A stretch of DNA of 64,000 nt from positions 15,887,501-15,951,500 of the forward strand of contig JAQISU010000155.1 in the NCBI GenBank assembly GCA_029339505.1, given 5' to 3'. Shown piece by piece: positions 63,769 to 64,000 of the stretch (positions are counted from its first letter, which is position 1; every line of letters begins with the position of its first letter). The DNA is from Unio delphinus. Its lineage: Eukaryota; Mollusca; Bivalvia; Unionida; Unionidae. The notes beneath the pieces are model-generated. The model had not been told where the DNA came from. It saw only the letters and a program-made list of their open reading frames with translations, and did not search any database. Made by a program: the position numbers and the translations under genes.

Positions 63769-64000
63769 TTATAACCAGAGAAATTTTTTGATTATGTCAA
63801 CATTGACAAGATAATTGATTGTTGTGTCATTATAATCTAAAAGAACTCTTCGAAGTTGATTTATTCTTCGTACTCTGGATATCGCAAGATAAACTAAATT
63901 CGACCACTCGATGTTATTATCTATGATCCAAACAATTGTATCGTATATAGTCAATCCCTGTGGATAATGTATTGTCGCTGCGTAACCTAGCGTCCATGGG
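63769..64000 (-). CDS. C-terminus of an SF1 (Pif1/RecD-like) helicase, runs off the window
   Basis: The frame is open from the stop at 63769 to the window edge. LGYAATIHYPQGLTI matches helicase motif V (the TxHxxQG signature) and VYLAISRVRRINQL matches motif VI (ALSR-type with Arg finger). That pair is specific enough for a superfamily 1 DNA helicase. It would unwind DNA for replication of the second element. The N-terminal motifs are outside the window. Confidence 0.72.
   Translation of the reverse strand, partial: PWTLGYAATIHYPQGLTIYDTIVWIIDNNIEWSNLVYLAISRVRRINQLRRVLLDYNDTTINYLVNVDIIKKFLWL

Overview
The window is eukaryotic (metazoan) DNA with no bacterial-type operons. It holds TATA boxes, AATAAA signals, histone-type 3' stem-loops, tRNA-derived SINE pieces, non-LTR retrotransposon remnants, microsatellites, and genes of Polinton/adintovirus type. 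The mix fits a marine invertebrate, and SINE tails of the kind I associate with molluscs point weakly that way. The species call is inference only. Nearly all the sequence is mobile or virus-derived; I see no ordinary host gene.

Region 1 (1-28964) is a head-to-tail tandem array of a DNA transposon with units of about 4.43-4.46 kb. Six copies have both ends of the transposase gene, one copy at the left edge is partial, and one partial unit closes the array. Each unit has a Mutator-like transposase (664 aa) on the + strand, a 3' UTR with a hammerhead-like motif, AATAAA and microsatellites, then a convergent zinc-binding-loop His-Me (HNH-like) endonuclease ORF (125 aa) on the - strand. Only the transposase at 16338-18332 is intact. 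The other full-length copies carry different nonsense or frameshift lesions. The endonuclease ORF is intact in five of seven copies.

Region 2 (28965-33110) is non-coding or degenerate. It contains a hairpin-rich stretch, imperfect direct repeats, a poly-T tract and the 3' end of an RNase H-bearing non-LTR retrotransposon.

Region 3 (about 33.2-50.2 kb) is a nearly complete but decayed Polinton/adintovirus-like element. The gene order, mostly on the - strand and read from high to low coordinate, is: two divergent genes with histone-type 3' ends, zinc-knuckle gene (+), protein-primed DNA polymerase B, BIR (IAP-type) protein, three unrecognised genes, FtsK/HerA packaging ATPase, two related basic/hydrophobic small proteins, a protamine-like 58-aa protein, a proline-rich coiled-coil protein, retroviral-type integrase with chromodomain, two-TM protein, penton-like minor capsid protein, basic virion protein, double-jelly-roll major capsid protein (MCP), a Cys/His protein and an adenain-like protease. 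Most breaks are single in-frame nonsense codons, with a few frameshifts and one 35-nt insertion that appears to be copied from elsewhere in the element.

Region 4 (50.2-59.1 kb) holds a minisatellite, SINE pieces, a (GT)n tract, a degenerate satellite and a 5'-truncated non-LTR retrotransposon.

Region 5 (59.1-64.0 kb) has a second, rearranged PolB fragment with a large internal deletion and a 151-bp patch of integrase sequence. Next to it is part of a different Polinton lineage: A32-like ATPase, zinc-ribbon/PLA2-like protein, integrase, and an SF1 helicase running off the window edge.

The two most unusual signals are the histone-type 3' stem-loops with a histone-like bidirectional promoter inside a viral element (49.0-50.2 kb), and the small copied inserts found in both PolB copies.
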